The notes beneath the pieces were generated by a model. That model saw nothing but the letters and a program-made list of their open reading frames with translations, ran no database searches and had not been told where the DNA came from. DNA of 6,734 nucleotides, from assembly GCA_945903885.1 (NCBI GenBank), contig CAMDPB010000059.1, forward strand, positions 1-6,734, written 5' to 3'. Made by a program: the position numbers and the translations under genes. This document shows, one piece after another, positions 1 through 6,417 of this stretch. This DNA is from Candidatus Finniella inopinata. Lineage in GTDB: Bacteria > Pseudomonadota > Alphaproteobacteria > Paracaedibacterales > CAITNM01. Numbering within the stretch: position 1 is the first letter of the stretch; each line of letters starts with the position of its first letter.

Positions 1-1
1 T

Positions 2-1726
2 GGTGGCGTTGAAACCAGAGATATGAAGGAGCAAATCCTTGATTCTATGGATATCGAACGAGAACGCGGCATTACTATCAAGGCCCAAACTGTTCGTTTG
101 AAATATAAAGCAAAAGATGGCGTGACATATAATTTGAATCTTATGGACACCCCGGGACATGTGGACTTTGCTTATGAAGTGAGCAGGTCTTTGGCTGCAT
201 GTGAGGGATCACTGTTAGTAGTTGATGCAAGTCAAGGGGTTGAAGCGCAAACTCTAGCAAATGTTTACCAGGCTATCGATAATAACCATGATATTGTTAC
301 AGTTCTGAATAAAATTGATCTGCCTGCAGCTGAGCCTGATCGCATTAAACAGCAAATTGAAGACGTTATTGGTCTAGACGCATCAGAGGCAGTTTTAATT
401 TCTGCTAAAACGGGCCTTGGCATTCAAGATGTTTTAGAGGCTGTTGTTCACAGATTGCCACCTCCACGCAATTCAGATGACTTAGAAGCTGCTAAAAAAC
501 CTTTGAAGGCGCTGCTGGTTGATAGTTGGTATGACCAATATCTTGGAGTGATCATTTTGGTACGTATTATGGAAGGCGTTCTAAAAGTTGGCCAACGTAT
601 AAAAATGATGAATGCCGGCGTTGTTTATGATGTTGACCGTGTAGGTTTTTTTACGCCAAAGCAAGAGCTGCAAAAAGAATTAAACTCAGGTGAAATTGGC
701 TTTATAACAGCTAGCATAAAAAGCGTAGCTGACTGTAAGGTTGGCGACACTATTACTGATGAAAAAAAGCCAACGGCTGAAGCATTGATTGGCTTTAAAC
801 CTTCAGTTCCTGTAGTTTTTTGTGGGTTATTTCCTTCTGATGCTGCTGAATTTGAACATTTGCGTGATAGTTTAGCTAAGCTTCAGTTGAATGACGCAAG
901 TTTCCATTTTGAAGCGGAAACCTCAGCGGCTTTGGGATATGGTTTCCGATGCGGATTTTTAGGTTTACTACACCTTGAAATTATTCAAGAACGGCTTGAA
1001 CGTGAATTTAACTTAGACTTAATTACCACTGCTCCAAGCGTTGTTTATAAAATATTCCTAAAAACTGGCAAGGTTCTTGAACTGCATAACCCCACAGATA
1101 TGCCAGACGTTGTCAGAATTGAACGTATTGATGAGCCATGGATTAAAGCTACAATTATGGTGCCTGATGAGTTCTTGGGGTCGGTTCTAAACCTTTGTAC
1201 TGAACGTCGTGGTGAACAGGTAGACTTAACCTATGCAGGCAATCGCGCCATGGTTGTATATAAATTACCTTTGAATGAAATAGTTTTTGACTTCTATGAT
1301 CGTTTAAAATCAATTACTCGGGGGTATGCATCTTTTGACTATCAAATAGAAGAATATCGTGAAGGCGATTTAGCAAAAGTTACAATTTTGGTGAACGCAG
1401 AGCCGGTTGATGCGCTTGGCATGATTGTGCATCAAGGGCGAGCTGAAAGCAGAGGACGAATTCTATGTTCTCGTTTAAAAGATCTTATCCCCAGACAGCT
1501 TTTCAAAATTGCGATTCAAGCAGCCATTGGCGGAAAAATTATTGCTCGTGAAACAGTTTCAGCTATGCGTAAAGATGTTACTGCTAAATGCTATGGTGGT
1601 GATATCAGTCGTAAGCGTAAGCTTTTGGATAAGCAAAAAGCTGGTAAAAAGCGCATGCGGCAGTTTGGAAATGTTGAAATTCCACAAAGCGCATTTATTG
1701 CTGCCTTAAAAATGGACGACGACTAA
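2..1726 (+). CDS. lepA: Elongation factor 4 (LepA), 5'-truncated by window edge
   Basis: This is the ribosomal back-translocase GTPase EF4/LepA, a cytoplasmic translation factor related to EF-G. The frame is open from base 2 (GGVETRDM...), so the ATG at 23 is internal. Compared with E. coli LepA (599 aa), about 28 residues are missing, including the P-loop. Of the 574 residues present, the switch I stretch ERERGITIK lies at about 19-27, G3 DTPGH at 49-53 (with the His that helps GTP hydrolysis), G4 NKID at 103-106 and G5 SAK at 134-136. EF-G-like domains follow, with the signature FRCGFLGLLHLEIIQERLER in the middle. The LepA-specific C-terminal domain begins at about 484 and holds CYGGDISRKRKLL (from residue 530) and GKKRMRQFGNVEIP. 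The gene is intact to its TAA stop. The S9 peptidase gene starts 17 bases downstream, so the two are probably co-transcribed. Identification is secure; nothing looks odd in the visible part. Confidence 0.98.
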   Translation, partial: GGVETRDMKEQILDSMDIERERGITIKAQTVRLKYKAKDGVTYNLNLMDTPGHVDFAYEVSRSLAACEGSLLVVDASQGVEAQTLANVYQAIDNNHDIVTVLNKIDLPAAEPDRIKQQIEDVIGLDASEAVLISAKTGLGIQDVLEAVVHRLPPPRNSDDLEAAKKPLKALLVDSWYDQYLGVIILVRIMEGVLKVGQRIKMMNAGVVYDVDRVGFFTPKQELQKELNSGEIGFITASIKSVADCKVGDTITDEKKPTAEALIGFKPSVPVVFCGLFPSDAAEFEHLRDSLAKLQLNDASFHFEAETSAALGYGFRCGFLGLLHLEIIQERLEREFNLDLITTAPSVVYKIFLKTGKVLELHNPTDMPDVVRIERIDEPWIKATIMVPDEFLGSVLNLCTERRGEQVDLTYAGNRAMVVYKLPLNEIVFDFYDRLKSITRGYASFDYQIEEYREGDLAKVTILVNAEPVDALGMIVHQGRAESRGRILCSRLKDLIPRQLFKIAIQAAIGGKIIARETVSAMRKDVTAKCYGGDISRKRKLLDKQKAGKKRMRQFGNVEIPQSAFIAALKMDDD

Positions 1727-1732
1727 ATTTTA

Positions 1733-1738
1733 AGAAGG
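1733..1738 (+). promoter_or_regulatory. Ribosome binding site of the S9 peptidase, upstream start
   Basis: AGAAGG lies 5 bases before the ATG at 1744, inside the short lepA-peptidase gap. It supports the long form with the N-terminal hydrophobic segment. There is no room for an independent promoter or terminator in the 17-base gap, which suggests read-through from lepA. Confidence 0.6.
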
Positions 1739-1743
1739 TTATT

Positions 1744-3753
1744 ATGAAAAAAATAGCAATAATACTCACAGCCCTTATAGCTAGTGGATTAGGATATTTT
1801 ATGTACAAAAAACAGGAGAATTTTTTTATGAATACACAGTTAATCCCACGGGAAGTGTTATTTGGAAATCCTGAAAAAACTATGGTTCGACTAAGTTCAA
1901 ATGGTCAGCAAATATCTTATCTCGCAAATTTCAACGGCGTATTGAATATTTTTACAGCAAAAATTGAAACGCCTCATGAAGGTACTGCTATTACCAAAGA
2001 CACAGGCAGGGGAATTCGGCAATATTTTTGGCTATATACTAACCAGCACATTGCTTATCTCAAAGACGATGGTGGCGATGAAAACTGGCGCATTCATGTA
2101 GTAAATATTTCTACAAATGAAGATAAGACTTTCACCCCAGAAAAAGTTAACGCACAAATTTATCATGTGTCAGATAAGTTTCCGGAAGAAATTTTGGTTG
2201 GATTAAATGATCGTGATCCCGCGTATCATGATGTTTACCGCTTAAATATTTTAACCGGTGAAAAAACACTTATTTTGCAAAATGACCGTCATTTTAGTGA
2301 TTTCGTTTTTGACGATGATTACAATCTGCGTTTTGCAACAATCACAACCGAAGGTGGTGGTGCTGAATCATTTAAAGCAATTCCAGCTGGTGAACCAGGA
2401 AAATATACTTGGGAAAGCTTTATGAAAGTTGGCCTTGAAGATGTTTATACAACACAAGCATTAGGGCTAACTAAAGATGGTAAAATTTTATACATGCTTG
2501 ATAGTCGCGGTTATGACCTAAACGTATTAAAAGAAATCAATCTGGAAACTAAAGCTGAAAAAATTTTAGCGCAAGGGAAAAATGCAGATATTGGTGGCAT
2601 CATGTCTCATCCCCATACTGGTATCATCGAAGCGTATTCTACCAACTATCTTTATACAGAATGGGCATGCTTAGATAAAGCAATTGAAGAGCACCTGAGC
2701 AATATAAAGCAAACTTTAAGAGGCGAAGTAAGTGTGGCAAGTAGAACTCTAGATGATAGTCTTTGGATTGTTGCTGATATGAAAGATGATGGTCCAACAG
2801 CATATTATCAATACCAAAAAGATAAAAAAACTCTAACCTTTTTGTTTAATCAACGTGAGAACTTAACAAAATACCAATTAGCCAAAATGGAAGGTGTCGT
2901 TATTAAAGCTCGGGATGGTTTAGAGCTGCCTTCTTATCTTACAAAGCCCATTAATGCTAAGAGACCTGTTCCACTAGTTCTTTTAGTTCATGGTGGTCCA
3001 GTTGCTCGTGATAATTGGGGCTATGATGCGCAAGCCCAGTGGCTCGCCAACCGTGGATATGCTGTACTGCAAGTGAACTATCGCGCCTCTACTGGTTTTG
3101 GTAAATATTTCATTTCAAAAGGTGACCGAGAATGGGGTGCTAAAATGCATGAGGACTTGCTAGATGCCGTAAGTTGGGCAATCAAAGAAGGTATCGCTGA
3201 TCCTGCAAAAGTTGCCATTTATGGTGGTAGTTATGGTGGGTATGCAGCGCTTTGGGGCGCAACCCATTCTGGTGACGTGTTTAAATGCGCTGTAGATATT
3301 GTTGGTCCATCTAACTTGCAAACACTTATGGCGACAATTCCACCATACTGGAAACCGTTCTTAGAGCAGTTATACCAAAGAGTTGGAGATAATCGCACAG
3401 AAGAAGGTTTGGCTTTATTAAAAGAACGCTCTCCATTAACCCATGTTGATAAAATTCATATTCCTGTCTTAATCGCTCAAGGTGAAAAAGACCCTCGTGT
3501 AAAACAAGCTGAATCTGAACAAATTGTTGCTGCTATGAAAGCAAAAAACTTGGGCTACATTTATATGCTATTTATGGATGAAGGTCACGGATTCGCAAGG
3601 CCTGAAAATAAATTTGCATTTTATGCGGTTGCTGAGCGTTTCCTTGCTGATAATTTAGGCGGTAAGTTCGAAGTTATGACTAACGAGTTTGATAAAACGA
3701 CATTAGCGTCAGAGCATAAAGCAGAGTTGGCAGCGCGTTTTAATAAGGCTTAA
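1744..3753 (+). CDS. S9-family (prolyl oligopeptidase-like) serine peptidase with N-terminal membrane anchor
   Basis: This is a serine peptidase of the prolyl oligopeptidase/acylaminoacyl-peptidase family, which cleaves short peptides. The 669 residues split into an N-terminal part of about 30-400, expected to be a beta-propeller, and a C-terminal alpha/beta-hydrolase of about 400-650. Visible catalytic elements are HGGP at 416-419 (oxyanion region), the nucleophile Ser496 in GGSYGG, Asp583 in GEKDPRV and His615 in DEGHGF, so the triad is complete. Residues 4-20 are hydrophobic and flanked by KK on both sides, with no clear signal-peptidase site or lipobox, so they look like a membrane anchor. 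The usual family start, LIPREVLFGNPEK, begins only after residue 32. A second ATG at 1828 (residue 29) with its own AGGAG would give a soluble 641-aa form. The gene ends overlapping the convergent SH3 gene by 4 bases. The family is secure; substrate and location are inferred. Confidence 0.93.
   Translation: MKKIAIILTALIASGLGYFMYKKQENFFMNTQLIPREVLFGNPEKTMVRLSSNGQQISYLANFNGVLNIFTAKIETPHEGTAITKDTGRGIRQYFWLYTNQHIAYLKDDGGDENWRIHVVNISTNEDKTFTPEKVNAQIYHVSDKFPEEILVGLNDRDPAYHDVYRLNILTGEKTLILQNDRHFSDFVFDDDYNLRFATITTEGGGAESFKAIPAGEPGKYTWESFMKVGLEDVYTTQALGLTKDGKILYMLDSRGYDLNVLKEINLETKAEKILAQGKNADIGGIMSHPHTGIIEAYSTNYLYTEWACLDKAIEEHLSNIKQTLRGEVSVASRTLDDSLWIVADMKDDGPTAYYQYQKDKKTLTFLFNQRENLTKYQLAKMEGVVIKARDGLELPSYLTKPINAKRPVPLVLLVHGGPVARDNWGYDAQAQWLANRGYAVLQVNYRASTGFGKYFISKGDREWGAKMHEDLLDAVSWAIKEGIADPAKVAIYGGSYGGYAALWGATHSGDVFKCAVDIVGPSNLQTLMATIPPYWKPFLEQLYQRVGDNRTEEGLALLKERSPLTHVDKIHIPVLIAQGEKDPRVKQAESEQIVAAMKAKNLGYIYMLFMDEGHGFARPENKFAFYAVAERFLADNLGGKFEVMTNEFDKTTLASEHKAELAARFNKA
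1814..1818 (+). promoter_or_regulatory. Internal ribosome binding site before a second in-frame ATG of the S9 peptidase
   Basis: A consensus AGGAG stands 9 bases before the in-frame ATG at 1828-1830. Initiation here would skip the hydrophobic N-terminus and begin with MNTQLIPREVLF, which resembles the normal N-terminus of cytosolic S9 peptidases. Between this site and the ATG is a run of seven T. Whether it is used is not known; the purine-rich codons for Gln-Glu could give this by chance. Confidence 0.45.
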
Positions 3754-3759
3754 GCCTTA
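3744..3759. repeat. 16-bp perfect palindrome spanning both convergent stop codons
   Basis: TAAGGCTTAAGCCTTA is fully self-complementary and contains the TAA stop of the S9 peptidase (3751-3753) and the TAA stop of the SH3 gene (3750-3752, minus strand). In each direction it reads AAG GCT TAA, so both proteins end in Lys-Ala. As RNA it could form a 6-bp stem with a TTAA loop. No clear U-run follows on either strand, so a classical intrinsic terminator is not well supported. It may still be a weak bidirectional terminator or RNA 3'-end structure. Confidence 0.7.
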
Positions 3760-4226
3760 GACTCATTCGCATAAAGTCCCCAAACTTGCTTGCGAGAAAC
3801 CCAGCCTTTGAAGCGACCCTGGTCGTTGCGAATTTCTATTTTGCACCAATTTGGTTGGGTTTCTAGTATTGTTGCCACTACACCTGGTTCTATGCGCGCA
3901 ACAATTTCGGACTGAGCATCTGGTTTGCCATGAAGACTTTGTATGCTTCCCATAACAATGATCGTGCGTTTTCCTGAAAGTAAGCTTTTATGTACCCAGC
4001 CTTCAGTTCCTTGATGATCGCGAACACGGCGCCAGGTATCAAATTCTGCAATAATTTCTACAGGCAAACCTTGGCATATAAATCGCCATTCAATGGGATA
4101 GTTATTTCCTGGTCCCACATGCATGTTAATTGAGGCTGATCGAAGCGATACAAACCTAGGTAATAGTTGTCCTTGGCTTGCAAAAATAGCACCACAAAAA
4201 ATAATAATGAGAAAGCGAATTAACAT
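3750..4226 (-). CDS. Exported SH3-domain (SH3b-like, COG3807-type) protein
   Basis: This is a 158-residue protein with an N-terminal Sec signal (Arg4, then a hydrophobic run to about Phe15, likely cut near A-S-Q at 16-18), so it should act in the periplasm or envelope. A first bacterial SH3 unit spans about 26-90, with the typical VGPGNNYP (37-44), FDTWRRVRD (62-70) and GTEGWVHKSLLSGKR (73-87). A second, more divergent unit spans about 92-152, with NWCKIEI and FKGWVSRKQVWGLY. The whole pattern matches the small two-SH3 proteins common in alphaproteobacteria. Their exact role is not established; binding to peptidoglycan or to a protein partner is plausible. There is no catalytic domain. The start ATG lies inside the dut terminus (7-base overlap), so translation is probably coupled to dut. 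The 3' end overlaps the S9 peptidase gene by 4 bases. Confidence 0.88.
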   Translation of the reverse strand: MLIRFLIIIFCGAIFASQGQLLPRFVSLRSASINMHVGPGNNYPIEWRFICQGLPVEIIAEFDTWRRVRDHQGTEGWVHKSLLSGKRTIIVMGSIQSLHGKPDAQSEIVARIEPGVVATILETQPNWCKIEIRNDQGRFKGWVSRKQVWGLYANESKA

Positions 4227-4651
4227 CCAGTTGACCCAAATCCACCGGCACCACGAACTGTGCTATCTAAATTATCGACTTCATTCCAGGTTACTCGTTG
4301 ATATGCAGAAATTACCATTTGAGCAATTCGCATGCCTGGTTCAATAGTAAAAGGTTCTTCGCCATGGTTTATAACAATGACAGAAATTTCGCCACGATAG
4401 TCTGCATCAATAGTGCCTGGGGAATTTACCAAGGTAACACCATTTTTAATTGCTAAACCTGAACGAGGGCGAATTTGTGCTTCAAAACCTTTCGGTAAGG
4501 CAATTGCTATTCCTGTCGGAACTAACAATCTTTTTCCGGGTGCTACAACAATTGCTGTATCAATTGCTGCTGTTAAGTCCATACCAGCGCTGTCTTCAGT
4601 CGCGTAATTAGGTAAGGGAATATTCCTTAAGTTCTTAATTTCTATTTTCAT
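4220..4651 (-). CDS. dut: Deoxyuridine 5'-triphosphate nucleotidohydrolase (dUTPase)
   Basis: This is a homotrimeric dUTPase, which hydrolyses dUTP to dUMP and pyrophosphate, keeping uracil out of DNA and supplying dUMP for dTTP synthesis in the cytoplasm. The 143-residue length is normal. All five family motifs are visible: AGMDLTA (22-28), PRSGLA (62-67), GTIDADYRGEI (79-89, with the expected catalytic Asp82 and uracil-stacking Tyr85), PGMRIAQMVI (105-114) and the C-terminal P-loop-like RGAGGFGSTG (133-142). The ATG at 4651 is the only sensible start, because the next Met is inside motif I and no ATG, GTG or TTG precedes it before an in-frame stop. No Shine-Dalgarno sequence is seen before it. 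It follows lipB after a 161-base gap, so it may have its own promoter, and it overlaps the SH3 gene downstream. Confidence 0.97.
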   Translation of the reverse strand: MKIEIKNLRNIPLPNYATEDSAGMDLTAAIDTAIVVAPGKRLLVPTGIAIALPKGFEAQIRPRSGLAIKNGVTLVNSPGTIDADYRGEISVIVINHGEEPFTIEPGMRIAQMVISAYQRVTWNEVDNLDSTVRGAGGFGSTGC

Positions 4652-4657
4652 ATTTAT

Positions 4658-4663
4658 ACTATA
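4658..4663 (-). promoter_or_regulatory. dut: Possible -10 element for dut
   Basis: The minus strand reads TATAGT here, 6 bases before the dut ATG, followed by TATAAA-like sequence. A start of transcription about 6-7 bases downstream would fall on or next to the ATG and give a leaderless mRNA, which fits the missing ribosome binding site. No good TTGACA-like -35 stands at 16-18 bases upstream. In such AT-rich DNA this match is weak evidence. Confidence 0.22.
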
Positions 4664-4688
4664 AAAGTTATCTAAAATCGTCTTTTAA

Positions 4689-4739
4689 TTACACTAATTT
4701 AAGAGATAAAGCAAGAGCAAAACTTAGATCACGGGCCAT
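4689..4739 (-). other. Tiny ORF (16 codons) in the lipB-dut gap, doubtful
   Basis: ATG GCC CGT ... GTG TAA encodes MARDLSFALALSLKLV. The purine stretch GGTAGAG stands directly before the ATG, which is too close for a good ribosome binding site. The same frame is open upstream without an ATG back into the lipB 3' end. I do not recognise the peptide. It may be chance, a leader peptide for dut or the tail of a decayed gene; chance is the default. Confidence 0.15.
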
Positions 4740-4812
4740 CTCTACCGAGTATACATGAATTTTATTTGAAATTTTAGAGGTTAAATTGTTGATAGATAAA
4801 GTAAGAAGGAAT

Positions 4813-5445
4813 TTATTCTGTTTGCCAGAATTTAGAAGCTACAGCAACATCTTTCATGATTTTTATGACCTGAGACACATCTGTGTCAATGCCTTCTGCT
4901 TGCAAAGATGTAACATCATAGCTTTTCAGTCCACAAGGTATAATACCTTTGTAATGAGCTAAATCCGGACTCACGTTCAATGATAGTCCATGCCAGGTAA
5001 CTCCTTGGGTAACACGCACACCAATAGCTGCAATTTTACGCTCACCTTTTTCGTCGTCAAGCCAAACCCCAACTCGCCCTTGTTTGCGCACGCCATTTAG
5101 ACCAAAAATACTTAGAGTTTTTATAATCCATTCCTCGAGTGTTTGTACAAATAACCTAATGTCATTATCACGTTTTTTAAGATCAACCATTACATAAACA
5201 ACAAGCTGACCAGGTCCATGATATGTATGTTTTCCACCACGCTGCGTTTGGAAAACGGGAAAGGTGGAGTCAATTAAATCTGCTTCTTTGGCGCTTGTAC
5301 CAGCAGTATACAAAGGTGGGTGCTCTAGAAACCAAATTATCTCATCTTCGCCTGTGCGAATGCCCTGAATGGTTTTTTGCATGAACTGTATAGCATCAGA
5401 GTATTCCACCGAAGCATTTGCAGCTAGAAATTTAATTTGTGACAT
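4813..5445 (-). CDS. lipB: Octanoyltransferase (lipoyl/octanoyl-ACP:protein transferase)
   Basis: LipB moves octanoate from octanoyl-ACP to the lipoyl domains of 2-oxoacid dehydrogenases and the glycine cleavage H protein; LipA then inserts sulfur. It is cytoplasmic. The 210 residues fit the family. Landmarks are the substrate-pocket motif RGGKHTYHGPGQLVVY (69-84), the conserved Lys137 in KIAAIGVRV, WHGLSLNV (151-158) and the acyl-thioester Cys171 in GIIPCGLKSYDVTSL. Both catalytic residues (Lys and Cys) are present, so the enzyme should be active. The ATG at 5445 has AGGGA 6 bases upstream, lying inside the last codons of the phosphotransferase gene, whose stop is only 3 bases before this start, so the two are surely co-transcribed and perhaps translationally coupled. 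No lipA or lipoate-dependent enzyme gene is in the window. Confidence 0.97.
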   Translation of the reverse strand: MSQIKFLAANASVEYSDAIQFMQKTIQGIRTGEDEIIWFLEHPPLYTAGTSAKEADLIDSTFPVFQTQRGGKHTYHGPGQLVVYVMVDLKKRDNDIRLFVQTLEEWIIKTLSIFGLNGVRKQGRVGVWLDDEKGERKIAAIGVRVTQGVTWHGLSLNVSPDLAHYKGIIPCGLKSYDVTSLQAEGIDTDVSQVIKIMKDVAVASKFWQTE

Positions 5446-5448
5446 TTC

Positions 5449-6324
5449 TTATCCCTGCACCTTATGTAGAAAATCTCTTAATGCTTCTGACATGTATCCG
5501 CTATATAAACTAAATTCTTCAACACTCACGCATGATTCTATCCGACTAAAGCTAAGCGAAAATTGAAAATAGCTTAATTTTTCAGCAATAAGAAACGCTT
5601 TTCGCAATTCATCAATAGTTCCATAATCAAGCCAAATTTCAAGATATGCATTTTGCGCCTGTAAATATCTACTATCAGTTTTTTTAAAATTGTGATTACG
5701 TTTTGCACTATTTAAAGCAGTGGCTAATGATAAGAAAGGATGGGAAATACAAGCATCTCCCCAATCATTAATGGTAATTCGGTCATCTTGAATTAAAATA
5801 TTGTTGTCGTGAAAATCATTGTGTTCAATGGTTTCAGGAATATTATAAGCAGATAGTTGTTCACATAAAATTTGCATCTGGGGGGAAAAGTTTTGCAACA
5901 TTTCAATTTCATATTTGTTGACTCCAGCTGCTTCTAACAAATGTTCTCTGGCTACAAAATCTCCGTAAAGATCTGGTAGTTTTTTAAGTCTCCAATCATT
6001 TACGCTCATTAAAATAAATGATTCTACAAATGGCACGCTTGCAATTTGAATTTGCGCATGTGTTTTTAGTGCATTACAAAATAGCTGTATTTGAAAATTT
6101 TGCTTTTGAATATCTCGTAAGACTTGTCCGGCATCTTTCATAAGAAAACATGACAGTTGTTCATTCATTGCTATCACTTCAGTAACAGACGTTGAAAAGT
6201 TTTCATGTATAAACTGTAGAATTTTTGGCTCAATTGCAAAAGGTGCTGCCATCTGTTTTAAGTGCACCAATCCTTTTGGGGTTTTAAAAAGACTAACCTT
6301 TGACCAAGGCATATTCCGAACCAC
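5449..6324 (-). CDS. APH/choline kinase-type phosphotransferase, ORF lacking its natural N-terminus
   Basis: This is a small-molecule kinase fold of the aminoglycoside phosphotransferase/choline kinase superfamily (APH, PF01636 type). In the 291-codon open part, the N-lobe shows VHLKQ with the likely ATP-binding Lys23. The C-lobe has the catalytic loop HNDFHDNN (168-175, with catalytic Asp170 and metal ligand Asn175) and the metal-binding INDWGD (185-190), followed by HPFLSLATAL. Active-site residues are intact. The ORF would start at GTG 6324 (the first codon is GTG, not ATG) or at ATG 6312, neither with a good ribosome binding site. The same frame continues upstream past a single TAA (6331-6333) to an ATG at 6417 that overlaps the ykuD stop, so the original gene was about 321 residues. 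It may be a pseudogene, a reinitiated shorter protein or a sequence error. The substrate is unknown; antibiotic resistance should not be assumed. Confidence 0.82.
   Translation of the reverse strand: MVRNMPWSKVSLFKTPKGLVHLKQMAAPFAIEPKILQFIHENFSTSVTEVIAMNEQLSCFLMKDAGQVLRDIQKQNFQIQLFCNALKTHAQIQIASVPFVESFILMSVNDWRLKKLPDLYGDFVAREHLLEAAGVNKYEIEMLQNFSPQMQILCEQLSAYNIPETIEHNDFHDNNILIQDDRITINDWGDACISHPFLSLATALNSAKRNHNFKKTDSRYLQAQNAYLEIWLDYGTIDELRKAFLIAEKLSYFQFSLSFSRIESCVSVEEFSLYSGYMSEALRDFLHKVQG
5452..5456 (-). promoter_or_regulatory. lipB: Ribosome binding site of lipB within the phosphotransferase 3' end
   Basis: AGGGA lies 6 bases before the lipB ATG and overlaps the last Gln-Gly codons of the upstream gene. 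It fixes the lipB start and suggests that ribosomes finishing the upstream gene feed lipB. It may also explain why an otherwise broken upstream gene keeps an open 3' part. Confidence 0.65.
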
Positions 6325-6330
6325 AATAGA

Positions 6331-6417
6331 TTATTCCATCAGCTTATAACCAAAGGCAATAAGCTGCTGCTTTGCCCAATCAGCAACAGCTAAATTATGA
6401 TCTGCTGTGTTATTCAT
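6331..6417 (-). pseudogene. N-terminal fragment (28 codons) of the phosphotransferase, ended by in-frame TAA
   Basis: An ATG at 6415-6417 opens a frame that reads MNNTADHNLAVADWAK... and stops at TAA after 28 codons. It is in the same frame as the 291-codon phosphotransferase ORF, with only the stop and two codons (Ser, Ile) before the GTG. The peptide has the AxWAxxQLxxxGY character I expect in the first helix of this phosphotransferase group and runs naturally into VVRNMPWSKVSLF. The ATG overlaps the ykuD stop as ATGA, a usual sign of a true coupled start. A single change of CAA (Gln) to TAA would explain the break. If the stop is real, this could be made as a short peptide that lets ribosomes reinitiate downstream. 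Confidence 0.7.

Larger units (their letters stand above)
4652..4812. other. 161-base gap between lipB and dut
   Basis: This is the only sizeable non-coding stretch. It is strongly AT-rich, with one short GC-richer patch (CGGGCC at about 4732-4737). I see no tRNA, no GC-rich hairpin with a T-run and no repeat. On the minus strand a frame stays open for about 49 codons from the end of lipB to a TAA at 4689-4691, with only one ATG, at 4739. This is noted as a possible tiny ORF or decayed gene. The dut promoter probably lies here. Confidence 0.6.

Noticed and set aside
1509..1709. 66-codon plus-strand frame inside lepA
   Set aside because: It lies in another frame over the highly conserved LepA C-terminal domain, has no family resemblance and no separate context; it is a shadow.
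4123..4347. 74-codon plus-strand frame antisense to the dut/SH3 junction
   Set aside because: It overlaps two well-identified genes on the opposite strand and its peptide looks like an antisense reading; it is a shadow.
4413..4607. 64-codon plus-strand frame antisense to dut
   Set aside because: It is fully inside the conserved dUTPase motifs; no independent support.
4731..4750. Short GC-richer patch in the lipB-dut gap as a possible hairpin terminator for lipB
   Set aside because: Only about three base pairs (CGG/CCG) can form, with no T-run after them, so it does not meet the pattern of an intrinsic terminator.
4802..4810. Plus-strand TAAGAAGGA resembling a strong ribosome binding site
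   Set aside because: No ATG, GTG or TTG follows at a suitable distance, and the downstream plus strand is antisense to lipB.
5369..5566. 65-codon plus-strand frame antisense to the lipB start and phosphotransferase end
   Set aside because: It covers the 5' end of lipB and the 3' end of the phosphotransferase gene, both well supported; it is a shadow.
5449..6324. Reading the APH-type kinase as an antibiotic-resistance gene
   Set aside because: Only the superfamily active-site motifs are visible. The housekeeping context with ykuD and lipB, and the lack of any mobile element, give no support for resistance.
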